DNA of 64,000 nt. It comes from Duganella sp. Root1480D1. GTDB taxonomy: Bacteria > Pseudomonadota > Gammaproteobacteria > Burkholderiales > Burkholderiaceae_D. The notes under the pieces were generated by a model that had not been told where the DNA came from, searched no databases, and saw only the letters and a program-made list of their open reading frames with translations. Shown one piece after another: positions 16,891 to 25,464 of this stretch (its first letter is position 1; each line of letters begins with the position of its first letter). The position numbers and the translations under genes were made by a program. The stretch is taken from assembly GCF_001427305.1 (NCBI RefSeq), contig NZ_LMFZ01000002.1, forward strand, positions 176,454 to 240,453. Reading direction: 5' to 3'.

Positions 16891-19413
16891 CTATGGCGTA
16901 ATGCGCAGGTAATCTACATCGGCGTAGGCGCCTTTTGCGCCCGTCGCGAACAGGCCGATCTGGGCACCGACCCAGCGGCCCATGGCGGCTGTGAACGGCG
17001 TGCCTACCGGAGCGAAGTTCACGCCGTCCTGGCTGTAGGAGAAGGTGGTTTGGCCGCCGGCGCCGACGTCCATGCGCAAGTGGGCAAAAGCTTTCAGCGG
17101 CAAAGCGGCCGATCCCTCCTGTCGTTCCGTGCATTTTTCGTTGGCCGCCTCGCAGCGCACGTAGGCCACGCGTATTTCCCCGTGCTCGCGGCGCAGGCCC
17201 AGCCAGGCGTAGCTTTGGCCGTACATGGCCAGGCCGACCGTGTCGCCATCGGCAACGGCATGCAAGTCGAGCCTTGCCACCGCCGAAAAGACCGGCGCAG
17301 GCGGCTTTTGTGTCAGCACTGCCGGCAAGCCACGCAGCGGCGCGATGGCCGCCGCGCCCCCTGCCGGCGCGGGCTGTGCGCGCAATCGCAAGAAGCCTGC
17401 ACGGGCCGTCAGCGAGAACCATTCTGGCATCGGGTTGGATACCCATTGCCACTGAGGCGCGAGGCGCCGTCCCAGGAATTCGTCGCCTGTTGCCGGCCAG
17501 GCGGGTTGGGAGGCTGCGGCCGCGGCGGTCATTGGCTTTATATATTCAAGCACCGGCTGGCCAACGCCCGGCTTGGCGGCAAGCTCACCGATAATCGGCC
17601 AGCCATCGTCCTGCCAACGCATCGGCTGCAAATGCACCACGCGGCCAAAGGCACGCTTGTCCTGGAAGTGATAGAACCAATCGCTTCCGTCTTCCGCGCG
17701 CACCCAGGCCCCCTGGTGTGGCCCGTTGATGGAAGAGCCGCCCTGCTCCATCACGATGCGCGCCTCATACGGACCGTCGATAGTCCGCGAACGGAACACC
17801 GATTGCCAACCGGTCTCCACGCCGCCAGCTGGCGCGAACACGTAGTACCAGCCGTTGTGCTTATAGAGCTTGGGGCCTTCCAGTGTCTTGTAGCCCGGTA
17901 GCGTATTCCCGTCTATGACTACGCGGCTGACGTCATCCAGCATGCGGCTGCCATCCGGCGCCATCGGCCGCAGGCTCAGGACATTGTTGAAGCCCGCGCG
18001 CGACTTTGCCCAGCCATGCAACAGCCAGGCCTTGCCATCGTCATCCCACAGTGGTGCCGGATCGATCAGGCCCTTTCCGGCCATGAGCAACCGAGGCTTG
18101 CTCCATGGCCCGGCGAAGTCTTTGGCGGTGATCACGTAAATGCCGAAATCCGGATCGGGATAGAAGATCCAGAATTGTTCATCGTGATAGCGCAGGCATG
18201 GCGCCCACACGCCTTTGCCATGCTGCGGTGTGCGGAAACCCTGCTCCGGCACCAGCCGCGGCAAGGCGTGGCCGACCAGCCGCCAGTTCACCATATCGTC
18301 GGATTCCAGCAACGGCAAGCCTGGCACGTTGGTGAAGCTCGAGGAGGTCATGTAGTAACGCTTGCCGACGCGGATCACATCCGGGTCCGAATAGTCGGCG
18401 TGCAGGATTGGGTTCCGGTAGCGGCCATCTCCCAGGTCTGGTGCCCATGCAGCACGTGCCGGCTGCGGCACGGCAAGCATACGCTCGAGGAAGCCTTGCA
18501 TGGCGTCGACCGTCGGCGCCAGCCAAGGGTCGAATAGCCAGAACGAATGCGGCGTCCCCGGCAGGTGTACGTGCTCAGTGGGTATCTTGAATTCATGCAA
18601 GCGCCGCACCAGGTCGTCCAGTCCCACACTGAAACGCGGCTGGCCGCTGGTGACGAACAATATCGGCGCACTGCCCGCACCAGCATGCGTCAGCGGCGAC
18701 GCGTCGCGCCAGCGCGCTTCCTGTTCCGCGTAGCGTCCGCCAAGCCAGGCGCCAGCCGCAGAGGGATTCTTTTCCGGGTCGTCTTCATGCTGGCGCGCTT
18801 CTTCGGAGGTGAAATCCGACAGTCCATCAATGTTGATGACTGCTTGCACGGCATTGGCCGCGTCGCTGCCATTCGTCATGCCAATCAGTGCAGCAATCTG
18901 GCCGCCGGCCGATCCACCTGCGACAGCAATGCGCTTATCGTCCAGCGCATACTGCGGGGCCGCGGCGCGCAGCCAGCGCAGCGCCTCCTTGACGTCGTCG
19001 ATCGCCGCTGGATATCGCGCTTCGCCGGACAAGCGATAGTCCACCGTGGCAGCTGCGAAGCCCCGCGCCGCAAGGCGCGCCGCCAATGGTGCCATGTTCG
19101 CACGCGTCCCGCTGCGCCATCCCCCGCCGTGCACCAGCACCACCAGCGGCGAAGAACGCCCTGGGCCGATGCGATTTGGCCCCGGCAGGTACAGGTCAAG
19201 CTGCAAGGCGTGATCGCCACGCTGGACGTAGCCAAGGTTGCGCAACACCCGCACCGGCGCAGGCGCCTCCGCGCTGGCAATCGCTATGTAAGGATACTGG
19301 CCAACCAGCTTTGCATACGTTGATTCGGCGTTATAAGGCGCATCGGAAGCCACGACAGCGTTCGCGCCGGCGGCAAGCAGGGCGGCCCCCAGCGCACGAT
19401 GCAGCTTCCTCAT
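16891..19413 (-). CDS. Secreted esterase-GH43 fusion with C-terminal concanavalin-like domain
   Basis: An 840-residue exported protein. After a signal peptide, residues about 50-310 form an alpha/beta-hydrolase esterase of the carbohydrate esterase (BD-FAE-like) type: oxyanion HGGGW, nucleophile GGSAGG and a terminal PHSFW histidine. Residues about 330-620 form a five-bladed GH43 glycosidase with NPILHADYSDPDVIRVG (general base Asp), GLIDPAPLWDDDG and LEGPKLYKHNGWYYVF (acid Glu). The last about 190 residues resemble the beta-sandwich seen at the C-terminus of many GH43 xylosidases/arabinofuranosidases. It probably strips ester groups and arabinose/xylose side chains from pectin or xylan. It overlaps the epimerase gene by 4 bases (ATGA). 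Confidence 0.87.
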   Translation of the reverse strand: MRKLHRALGAALLAAGANAVVASDAPYNAESTYAKLVGQYPYIAIASAEAPAPVRVLRNLGYVQRGDHALQLDLYLPGPNRIGPGRSSPLVVLVHGGGWRSGTRANMAPLAARLAARGFAAATVDYRLSGEARYPAAIDDVKEALRWLRAAAPQYALDDKRIAVAGGSAGGQIAALIGMTNGSDAANAVQAVINIDGLSDFTSEEARQHEDDPEKNPSAAGAWLGGRYAEQEARWRDASPLTHAGAGSAPILFVTSGQPRFSVGLDDLVRRLHEFKIPTEHVHLPGTPHSFWLFDPWLAPTVDAMQGFLERMLAVPQPARAAWAPDLGDGRYRNPILHADYSDPDVIRVGKRYYMTSSSFTNVPGLPLLESDDMVNWRLVGHALPRLVPEQGFRTPQHGKGVWAPCLRYHDEQFWIFYPDPDFGIYVITAKDFAGPWSKPRLLMAGKGLIDPAPLWDDDGKAWLLHGWAKSRAGFNNVLSLRPMAPDGSRMLDDVSRVVIDGNTLPGYKTLEGPKLYKHNGWYYVFAPAGGVETGWQSVFRSRTIDGPYEARIVMEQGGSSINGPHQGAWVRAEDGSDWFYHFQDKRAFGRVVHLQPMRWQDDGWPIIGELAAKPGVGQPVLEYIKPMTAAAAASQPAWPATGDEFLGRRLAPQWQWVSNPMPEWFSLTARAGFLRLRAQPAPAGGAAAIAPLRGLPAVLTQKPPAPVFSAVARLDLHAVADGDTVGLAMYGQSYAWLGLRREHGEIRVAYVRCEAANEKCTERQEGSAALPLKAFAHLRMDVGAGGQTTFSYSQDGVNFAPVGTPFTAAMGRWVGAQIGLFATGAKGAYADVDYLRITP

Positions 19414-20291
19414 GCTATCTCCTCAACTGTGAAACGCACTGTGCGACGCAGGTCCTGGCCCGGCGCCAGTACGGTCAGCCCATTGGCAGCCGCGCCTCCC
19501 GGCAGGTTATGCGCGTTGACCGGATGGTCGACCGGCTCGAAGCAGAAGAAGTCCTTGCCCGGCGGTGCATACAGGATGTAATAGCCCATGTCGGTGCTGA
19601 TGCGCAGCCGCAAACGGCGCGATGGCCAGTCAATTCGTGCGCGGCCATCCCAGCCGGTGAAGGCATTATCGACGCCGTCGGGCGGCAATGGGCTCGGCAT
19701 GCCGCCGCCGAAATTCCATCCCGGAGGCAGCGCTGTTCTCGTGCCAGGCAATTTTTCAGGACCGGACAGCCAGACACCGTCCGCCACGGCATGCAGGCGC
19801 GCGTCTTCCGGGTGAGGCAGCCATGGATGCAGCCCCAGCCCAAACGGCAGCGGATACCGTCCATTATTCGTGACCTTGAGCGTCACACGCAAAGCGTTGT
19901 CCGACAGCGTATAGGCCATATGGGCGGTGAACGCGAACGGCGTGCCATCGCGGCGATACAGCGAGAGCACGACACTGCTTTCATCCCGTGCCTCGACTTG
20001 CCACGGCAGGCGCCAGCCATCGCCGTGGATTGGACAAGGCTCGCCTTCGCGCGTGGGAGATGGCGTGATGCGTCGCCCTTCGAACTCAAAGCCATCAGGT
20101 GCGATCCGATTGGACCAGGGAACAAGCGGGAAACAGGCCAATTGGCCAGGCAGCGGCTGCGCGACACCCTCTGGAGCGGGACGCAACACAGCGACCGTCG
20201 CGGCGCCGCGCAACCAGTCAAACCGCGCCAGGCCGCCGCCGCCGGCGGGCAGCACCACTGCCCGCAAGCTGCCGCTGCGCAGCTCAATCAT
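19410..20291 (-). CDS. Aldose 1-epimerase family protein
   Basis: The 293-residue protein is a galactose mutarotase-like beta-sandwich. It shows FPLVPWSNRIAPDGFEFEGR near residue 53, HGDGWRLPWQVE (catalytic His region, about residue 90), GLGLHPWLPHPEDARL around residue 155 and CFEPVDHPVNAHN near the C-terminus (catalytic Glu). Such enzymes interconvert sugar anomers. In this operon it could supply the anomer used by uronate dehydrogenase, which is an inference. ATG overlaps the TGA of the uronate dehydrogenase gene, and its own TGA overlaps the next ATG. Cytoplasmic; no signal peptide. Confidence 0.88.
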   Translation of the reverse strand: MIELRSGSLRAVVLPAGGGGLARFDWLRGAATVAVLRPAPEGVAQPLPGQLACFPLVPWSNRIAPDGFEFEGRRITPSPTREGEPCPIHGDGWRLPWQVEARDESSVVLSLYRRDGTPFAFTAHMAYTLSDNALRVTLKVTNNGRYPLPFGLGLHPWLPHPEDARLHAVADGVWLSGPEKLPGTRTALPPGWNFGGGMPSPLPPDGVDNAFTGWDGRARIDWPSRRLRLRISTDMGYYILYAPPGKDFFCFEPVDHPVNAHNLPGGAAANGLTVLAPGQDLRRTVRFTVEEIA

Positions 20292-21103
20292 TTGAACATC
20301 GGGCCGTCGAGCAGGAATTTACCGCCCTGGTAAATGGTGGTAACGTCGTCTTTCGCCGGGAACTCGGAAGTATCCGGGAACAGGTGCGCGAACTGTGCCG
20401 ACGAGTCCTTCGGGCGATAACCCAGGTGCGCCGCATAACGGTTATCCCACCATACCGAATCATTGTCCGACATGCCGAACACGATGGTGTGCCCAACGCG
20501 CGGAGCAAACAGCGAGCAGCGCAGCAGCTCCGTCAGATCGTCATATGACAGGTAGGTCGACATCATGCGCTTGTTCGCCGGCTGCGGGAAACTGGAGCCG
20601 ATCCGGATGCAGACCGTCTCAATGCCGAAACGGTCGTAGTAATAGCGCGACATCTGCTCGCCAAACACCTTCGAAATGCCGTACATGCTGTCTGGCCGCG
20701 TCGGCATGTTCGCATCCAGCATATCGGTGGTCTTGTAGTAGCCGATCGCATGGTTCGAACTGGCAAACATCAGGCGCTTCACACCGTGCTTGTAGGCCGC
20801 CTCGTACAGGTTCGCCACGCCCAGGATATTGGCTTGCATGATCGCTTCAAACGGCGCTTCGGTTGAAATGCCGCCGAAATGCAGCACCGCGTCCACGCCC
20901 TCCATCAGTTTCATCACGGCCGCCTTGTCGGACAGGTCGCACGGCACCAGCTCCTCGCCGGGGCGCGCCTCGCCCATGTCGGCGATATCGCTCAAGCGCA
21001 CCACTTCCGCCCAAGGCTTGATGCGGTCGCGCAGCACTTTTCCCAGGCCGCCGGCCGCGCCGGTCATCAGGATGCGCTTGAATGGTTTTCCAGTTTGGCT
21101 CAT
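20288..21103 (-). CDS. udh: Uronate dehydrogenase
   Basis: The 271-residue protein is an extended short-chain dehydrogenase with the NAD-binding motif MTGAAGGLGKVLR near residue 14, DLSDKAAVMKLMEGVDAVLHFGG, SSNHAIGYY with the catalytic Ser, and YGISKVFGE (Tyr-x3-Lys) around residue 145. The tail with NDSVWWDN and GYRPKDSS matches bacterial uronate dehydrogenases (EC 1.1.1.203), which oxidise D-galacturonate or D-glucuronate to the aldarolactone with NAD. Lying 16 bases after galactarate dehydratase and within the same locus as KdgD, the function is well supported. Confidence 0.92.
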   Translation of the reverse strand: MSQTGKPFKRILMTGAAGGLGKVLRDRIKPWAEVVRLSDIADMGEARPGEELVPCDLSDKAAVMKLMEGVDAVLHFGGISTEAPFEAIMQANILGVANLYEAAYKHGVKRLMFASSNHAIGYYKTTDMLDANMPTRPDSMYGISKVFGEQMSRYYYDRFGIETVCIRIGSSFPQPANKRMMSTYLSYDDLTELLRCSLFAPRVGHTIVFGMSDNDSVWWDNRYAAHLGYRPKDSSAQFAHLFPDTSEFPAKDDVTTIYQGGKFLLDGPMFK

Positions 21104-21119
21104 GTCTCTTACTCCGTCA

Positions 21120-22676
21120 TCAGGTTACCGGCGCAGGATTGAACAGCGCCAGTGAATTATGGATCTTCCAGTGCTCGGCCCAGGTTTCCTTGCCGCTCGC
21201 CACATCCAGCATCAGGCGGAACAGCTCCCAGCCTACCTCTTCGATGGTCGCCTCGCCGCTGGCAATGCGGCCCGCATTCACGTCCATCAGATCGTGCCAG
21301 CGCTGCGCCAGGTCATTGCGGGTGGCTACCTTGATGACCGGTACCGCTGCCAGGCCATACGGCGTGCCGCGGCCGGTGGTAAATACGTGGATGTTCATGC
21401 CCGCCGCCATTTGCAGCGTGCCGCAAATGAAGTCGCTGGCTGGCGTCGCCGCGTAGATCAGGCCTTTCTGCGTCAGCTTGTCGCCCGGCGACAGCACGCC
21501 GTGAATCGCGCCCGAGCCGGACTTCACGATCGAGCCCATGGCCTTTTCCACGATGTTCGACAGGCCGCCCTTCTTGTTGCCCGGCGTGGTGTTGGCGCTG
21601 CGGTCGACACCGCCGCGCTTCAGGTAATCGTCGTACCACTGCATTTCGCGTATCATCGCTGCCGCCACTTCCGGCGTTTCGGCGCGCGACGTGAGCTGGT
21701 CGATGCCATCGCGCACCTCGGTCACCTCGGAGAACATCACCGCAGCGCCGGCGCGCACCAGCAGGTCGGTTGCAAATCCCACAGCCGGATTGGCAGTCAC
21801 GCCCGAGAAGGCATCGCTGCCGCCGCACTGCACGCCAACTACCAGTTCGGAAGCAGGCACGGTTTCGCGCTGGCGTGCATTCAGCACTTTCAGGTGATGC
21901 TCCGCCGTGCGCATGATCGAATCGATCATCGAGTTGAAACCGACATGCGCACCGTCCTGCAGGCATACCACGTCCGGTTCGCCAGCGGCGGAATTGAGGT
22001 TGGCCGATGCAATCGGGATGCTCCCGGCCGGGAACAAACGCGTCGGCGGCAGCTTTTCGCAGCCGAGGCTGACCACCATTACCTGGTTGCCGAAGTTCGG
22101 GTTCTTGCTGATATTGCGCAGCGTGCGGATAGGCACATCGGCGCCCGGCGCATCGATCGCCACGCCGCAGCCGTAGATATGCTCCAGCCCCACCACGTCA
22201 TCCACATTCGGATAGCGCGGCAGCAGTTCTTCCTTGATGCGCTTGACCGCGTGGTCGACCACGCCCGAGACGCACTGCACGGTGGTGGTCACGGCCAGGA
22301 TATTGCGGGTGCCGACCGAACCATCGGCATTGCGGTAACCCTGGAAGGTGTAGCCTTCCAGCGGCGGCAGCGGCGCCGGCTTGCGGGTGCCGATCGGCAG
22401 GCCGTCGAGCGAACGGGCGCCAGGCATGCGCAGCACCTTTTCCGACACCCAGGAGCCGCGCGGGATCGCCTGGTCGGCATAACCGATGGTCACGTTATAG
22501 CGCGTCACGGGATCGCCTTCGGCCAGGTCGGCCAGCGCGACTTTATGACCTTGTGGCACGCCCTCGACCAGCGTCAGGCCGTCCGGGAATACCGATCCGG
22601 CCGGCAAGCCGCCGTCATTGACCACGATGGCGACATTGTCTGCCTCGTGCATCTTGATGTAGCGTGCAATTTTCAT
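21120..22676 (-). CDS. garD: Galactarate dehydratase
   Basis: Starting at ATG 22676 (AAAGGAT before it), the product is 518 residues, close to the E. coli GarD length; an upstream in-frame start at 22733 would add a poorly supported leader. The N-terminal SAF-like part ([32 protein letters not shown]) is followed by the UxaA/altronate dehydratase core: [47 protein letters not shown] and [20 protein letters not shown]. It converts galactarate to 5-keto-4-deoxy-D-glucarate, the KdgD substrate. It is first in a garD-udh-epimerase-esterase/GH43 operon and is divergent from GH105. Confidence 0.93.
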   Translation of the reverse strand: MKIARYIKMHEADNVAIVVNDGGLPAGSVFPDGLTLVEGVPQGHKVALADLAEGDPVTRYNVTIGYADQAIPRGSWVSEKVLRMPGARSLDGLPIGTRKPAPLPPLEGYTFQGYRNADGSVGTRNILAVTTTVQCVSGVVDHAVKRIKEELLPRYPNVDDVVGLEHIYGCGVAIDAPGADVPIRTLRNISKNPNFGNQVMVVSLGCEKLPPTRLFPAGSIPIASANLNSAAGEPDVVCLQDGAHVGFNSMIDSIMRTAEHHLKVLNARQRETVPASELVVGVQCGGSDAFSGVTANPAVGFATDLLVRAGAAVMFSEVTEVRDGIDQLTSRAETPEVAAAMIREMQWYDDYLKRGGVDRSANTTPGNKKGGLSNIVEKAMGSIVKSGSGAIHGVLSPGDKLTQKGLIYAATPASDFICGTLQMAAGMNIHVFTTGRGTPYGLAAVPVIKVATRNDLAQRWHDLMDVNAGRIASGEATIEEVGWELFRLMLDVASGKETWAEHWKIHNSLALFNPAPVT

Positions 22677-22763
22677 AGAAATCCTTTGGGTACTTGCATT
22701 GTTCCTTCCCTTCGTTTTCAGTATGCCACACAAAAAACTCGATTGGCTAGTCCACCTTGCATA

Positions 22764-22795
22764 TTTGGCCTGACCAAATTAGAATGGCCTGACCA
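22764..22795. promoter_or_regulatory. Two GntR operators in the garD/GH105 divergent promoter
   Basis: TTTGGCCTGACCAAA (22764-22778) and TGGCCTGACCA (22785-22795) lie in the 163-base gap between the divergent garD and GH105 genes, 19 bp centre to centre. Both match the TGGYCNGRCCA core, so one regulator may control both operons. Confidence 0.68.
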
Positions 22796-22839
22796 GATGA
22801 CGCACTTTCACCACACTTGAAACGTCCCACCGGAGACCT

Positions 22840-24243
22840 ATGAAGCCGACATCGTCCCTGCTGGCAGCCGCCCTGGCTTGCCTGTTTGCCCTCAGCCCGG
22901 CCCACGCTGAAGGCCCGTACCGCAATCCCGACAATAAAAACTTGACCGACATCTCCGAGGGCACCTACCCCGTGCCGTACAAGATGCCGACGGTCGCCGA
23001 GATCACCGGCACGCTGGAGAAGGTGCGCGGCTACATGGACAGCGTGACCCCGACCCGCATCATCAACAAGAAAACCGGCGAGCCAATCACCGACCTGAAA
23101 ACCCCGGTGGCCGATGCGATCTTCGAGCCAAGCAAGGGCGACTTCGGCATCCAGGTCTACGAAATGGGCCTGGTGCATTCCGGCCTGCTGCGCGCAGCCG
23201 AAGCGACCGGCGACCGCGGCTTCGTCGCCATGACGGAACGCCATTTCAATTTCTTCAAAGAGACCAAGCCTTACTTCACCGCGCAGGAAAAGCAGTTCAA
23301 GCTGGAGCGCGGCAACAGCTTCTCGCGCTTCCTCGACCCGCGCTCGCTCGATGATTCAGGCTCGATGTGCGCCGCCCTGATGCGCGCTCGCGCCGCCAAG
23401 GTTGGTCCCGACCTGTCCGACATGATTGCCACGTGCAGCGACTGGGTCGCCAACAAACAGTTCCGCCTGAAGGATGGCACCCTGGCCCGCAAGCGGCCGC
23501 AAGCCGTATCGCTGTGGGGCGACGACTTGTACATGGGTGTGCCGGCGCTGGCCGAAATGGGCCGCATGACCGGCAGGCGCGCCTACTACGACGACGCCGT
23601 GAACAATGTGCTAAATATGTCGGGTTATTTGTTCAACCCGCAAGTGAACCTGTACACGCACGGCTGGCACCCCGGCATGAAGGACGCGCCGAACTTCTAC
23701 TGGTCGCGCGCCAATGGCTGGGCGGTGCTGGCCATGTCCGACCTGCTTGACGTGCTGCCGAAAGACCATCCGGGCTACCCGAAAGTGCTGGCGCAATTGC
23801 GGCTGTCGCTGAAAGGCATTGCCGAACGCCAGTCCGGCAGCGGCCTGTGGCACCAGATGATCGACCGTAACGACTCCTACCTCGAGACGTCGGCTTCCGC
23901 CATCTTCACCTATGTGATCGCGCACGCGGTCAACCAGGGCTGGATCTCGCCGGCGCCCTACGGTTCGATCGCCCAAGCCGGCTGGGCGGGCCTGCAAACC
24001 AGGGTGACCGGGCTGGGTGAAGTGGAAGGCATCTGCGTCGGCACCACGCTGGCCGGCGACCAGGTCTACTACTACAATCGCCCGACCAGCAAGCACGCAC
24101 TGCACGGCTACGGCCCGCTGTTGCTGGCGGGCGCCGAGATGATCAAGCTGGTCACCAATCCCAAGCTGGACGTCCAGTACCGCGTGCGCACCTACCACTA
24201 TCTGCCGAAAGGCGGCGAAACCGATTACCGTGAACACCACTGA
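22840..24243 (+). CDS. Exported GH105 unsaturated rhamnogalacturonyl/galacturonyl hydrolase
   Basis: A 467-residue protein with a signal peptide (MKPTSSLLAAALACLFALSPAHA). The body is an alpha6/alpha6-barrel of the GH88/GH105 type, with DDLYMGVPALAEMGRMTG around residue 228, FYWSRANGWAVLAMSDLL around residue 287, GLWHQMIDRNDSYLETSASAIFTY and GYGPLLLAGAEM at the end. These enzymes remove the unsaturated uronic acid left at the non-reducing end by pectate and rhamnogalacturonan lyases such as the PL1 enzyme here. First gene of a three-gene operon with DUF4861 and GH28; the ATG follows CGGAG. Confidence 0.88.
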   Translation: MKPTSSLLAAALACLFALSPAHAEGPYRNPDNKNLTDISEGTYPVPYKMPTVAEITGTLEKVRGYMDSVTPTRIINKKTGEPITDLKTPVADAIFEPSKGDFGIQVYEMGLVHSGLLRAAEATGDRGFVAMTERHFNFFKETKPYFTAQEKQFKLERGNSFSRFLDPRSLDDSGSMCAALMRARAAKVGPDLSDMIATCSDWVANKQFRLKDGTLARKRPQAVSLWGDDLYMGVPALAEMGRMTGRRAYYDDAVNNVLNMSGYLFNPQVNLYTHGWHPGMKDAPNFYWSRANGWAVLAMSDLLDVLPKDHPGYPKVLAQLRLSLKGIAERQSGSGLWHQMIDRNDSYLETSASAIFTYVIAHAVNQGWISPAPYGSIAQAGWAGLQTRVTGLGEVEGICVGTTLAGDQVYYYNRPTSKHALHGYGPLLLAGAEMIKLVTNPKLDVQYRVRTYHYLPKGGETDYREHH

Positions 24244-24252
24244 GGAACCGCC

Positions 24253-25464
24253 ATGAAGACTACCCGCATTCTCGCCGCGCTGGCTGCTGCCCTGCCCGCG
24301 CTGACCGCCAGCGCAGCGGAACGCCTGACCATCACGCTGCAGCACGACCTCGACATCGCGCGTCCCTCGGAAACCGTGACCGTGCCCTGGTCTGAGGTGA
24401 ACAAGGCGCTGCCGCATGCGCTGGTACAGAAGATCGCAGTGCGCGATGCCTCCGGCCGCCTGGTGCCGCACCAGGTCACCAATGTCGCGCCACAGGCAAA
24501 GGACCCGCAAAATGTCGGCATCGCCTACGGCGAGCTGATTTTCCAGCACAGCTTCAAGGCCGGCGAAAAGTCCGCCACCTACACGGTTGAGAAGATCGAC
24601 AGTGTGGCGCCAGTCTTCGCCGCGCAAACCTTTGCCCGCTATGTGCCGGAACGCCTGGACGATTTCGGCTGGGAAAACGACAAGATCGGCCACCGCACCT
24701 ATGGGCCCGCACTGGCCGCACCCGCCCCGGCGGGCGTCGTGAAAGAAGTGCTGGTGACCTCGGGGCTGGACCTGTGGTTCAAGCGCGTGCCTTACCCGAT
24801 CGTCGACCGCTGGTACAACAAAGGCCACGATCACTACCACCATGACGAAGGCGAAGGCATGGACATGTACAACGTCGGCCGTTCGCGCGGTGCCGGCGGT
24901 ACTGGGGTGTGGGAAGGCGGCAAGCTGTATGTCTCCACCAACTACGCGAGCTGGAAAGTGCTGGCCAATGGGCCGGTGCGCTCGATATTCGAACTGTCAT
25001 ACGCAGCGTGGGACGCCGCCGGCCTGCCGGTCATGGAAACGAAGCGCTTCACCGTCGATGCCGGCCAACAGCTCGATATGATCGAATCCACCTTTTCTTA
25101 TGCGGGCGAAAAGCCGCTGACCATTGCCGTGGGCCTGAACAAGACGCCGAGCGACAAGGGCCAGAACCCGCAGATCGCCACCAGGCGCGAAGGCAAGGTG
25201 CTGCTGCAATGGGTTGAGCAAGCCGGCAACGGCGCCTTCGGGACCGCCGTTATCGTGCCAACCGCGCAAGGCTTTGCGGAAGACAGCTTGAATGAGCTGA
25301 TCCTCGCGCCGGCAAGCGCAGGCAAGCCGTTGCGCTATTACGCCGGCGGCGCCTGGAGCCGCGCCGGCGAAATCACCAGCCGCGAGCATTGGGAAGCCTA
25401 CGTCGCCGACGCCGCCGTCCGCGCCGCCAACCCCGTGCGCACCACCCTGGCAGCAAGCAAATGA
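24253..25464 (+). CDS. Exported DUF4861 protein of the pectin locus
   Basis: A 403-residue protein with signal peptide (MKTTRILAALAAALPALTASAA), starting 9 bases after the GH105 gene with GAGGAA as ribosome site. It is a beta-rich protein that I recognise as DUF4861 from features such as YVPERLDDFGWENDKIGHRTYGPAL, DLWFKRVPYPIVDRWY and DHYHHDEGEGMDMYNVGRSRGAGG. The family is known mainly as a companion of pectin enzymes in polysaccharide utilisation loci and has no agreed activity. The His/Asp-rich segment around residue 195 could bind metal or substrate. Its stop overlaps the GH28 start (ATGA). Confidence 0.82.
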   Translation: MKTTRILAALAAALPALTASAAERLTITLQHDLDIARPSETVTVPWSEVNKALPHALVQKIAVRDASGRLVPHQVTNVAPQAKDPQNVGIAYGELIFQHSFKAGEKSATYTVEKIDSVAPVFAAQTFARYVPERLDDFGWENDKIGHRTYGPALAAPAPAGVVKEVLVTSGLDLWFKRVPYPIVDRWYNKGHDHYHHDEGEGMDMYNVGRSRGAGGTGVWEGGKLYVSTNYASWKVLANGPVRSIFELSYAAWDAAGLPVMETKRFTVDAGQQLDMIESTFSYAGEKPLTIAVGLNKTPSDKGQNPQIATRREGKVLLQWVEQAGNGAFGTAVIVPTAQGFAEDSLNELILAPASAGKPLRYYAGGAWSRAGEITSREHWEAYVADAAVRAANPVRTTLAASK

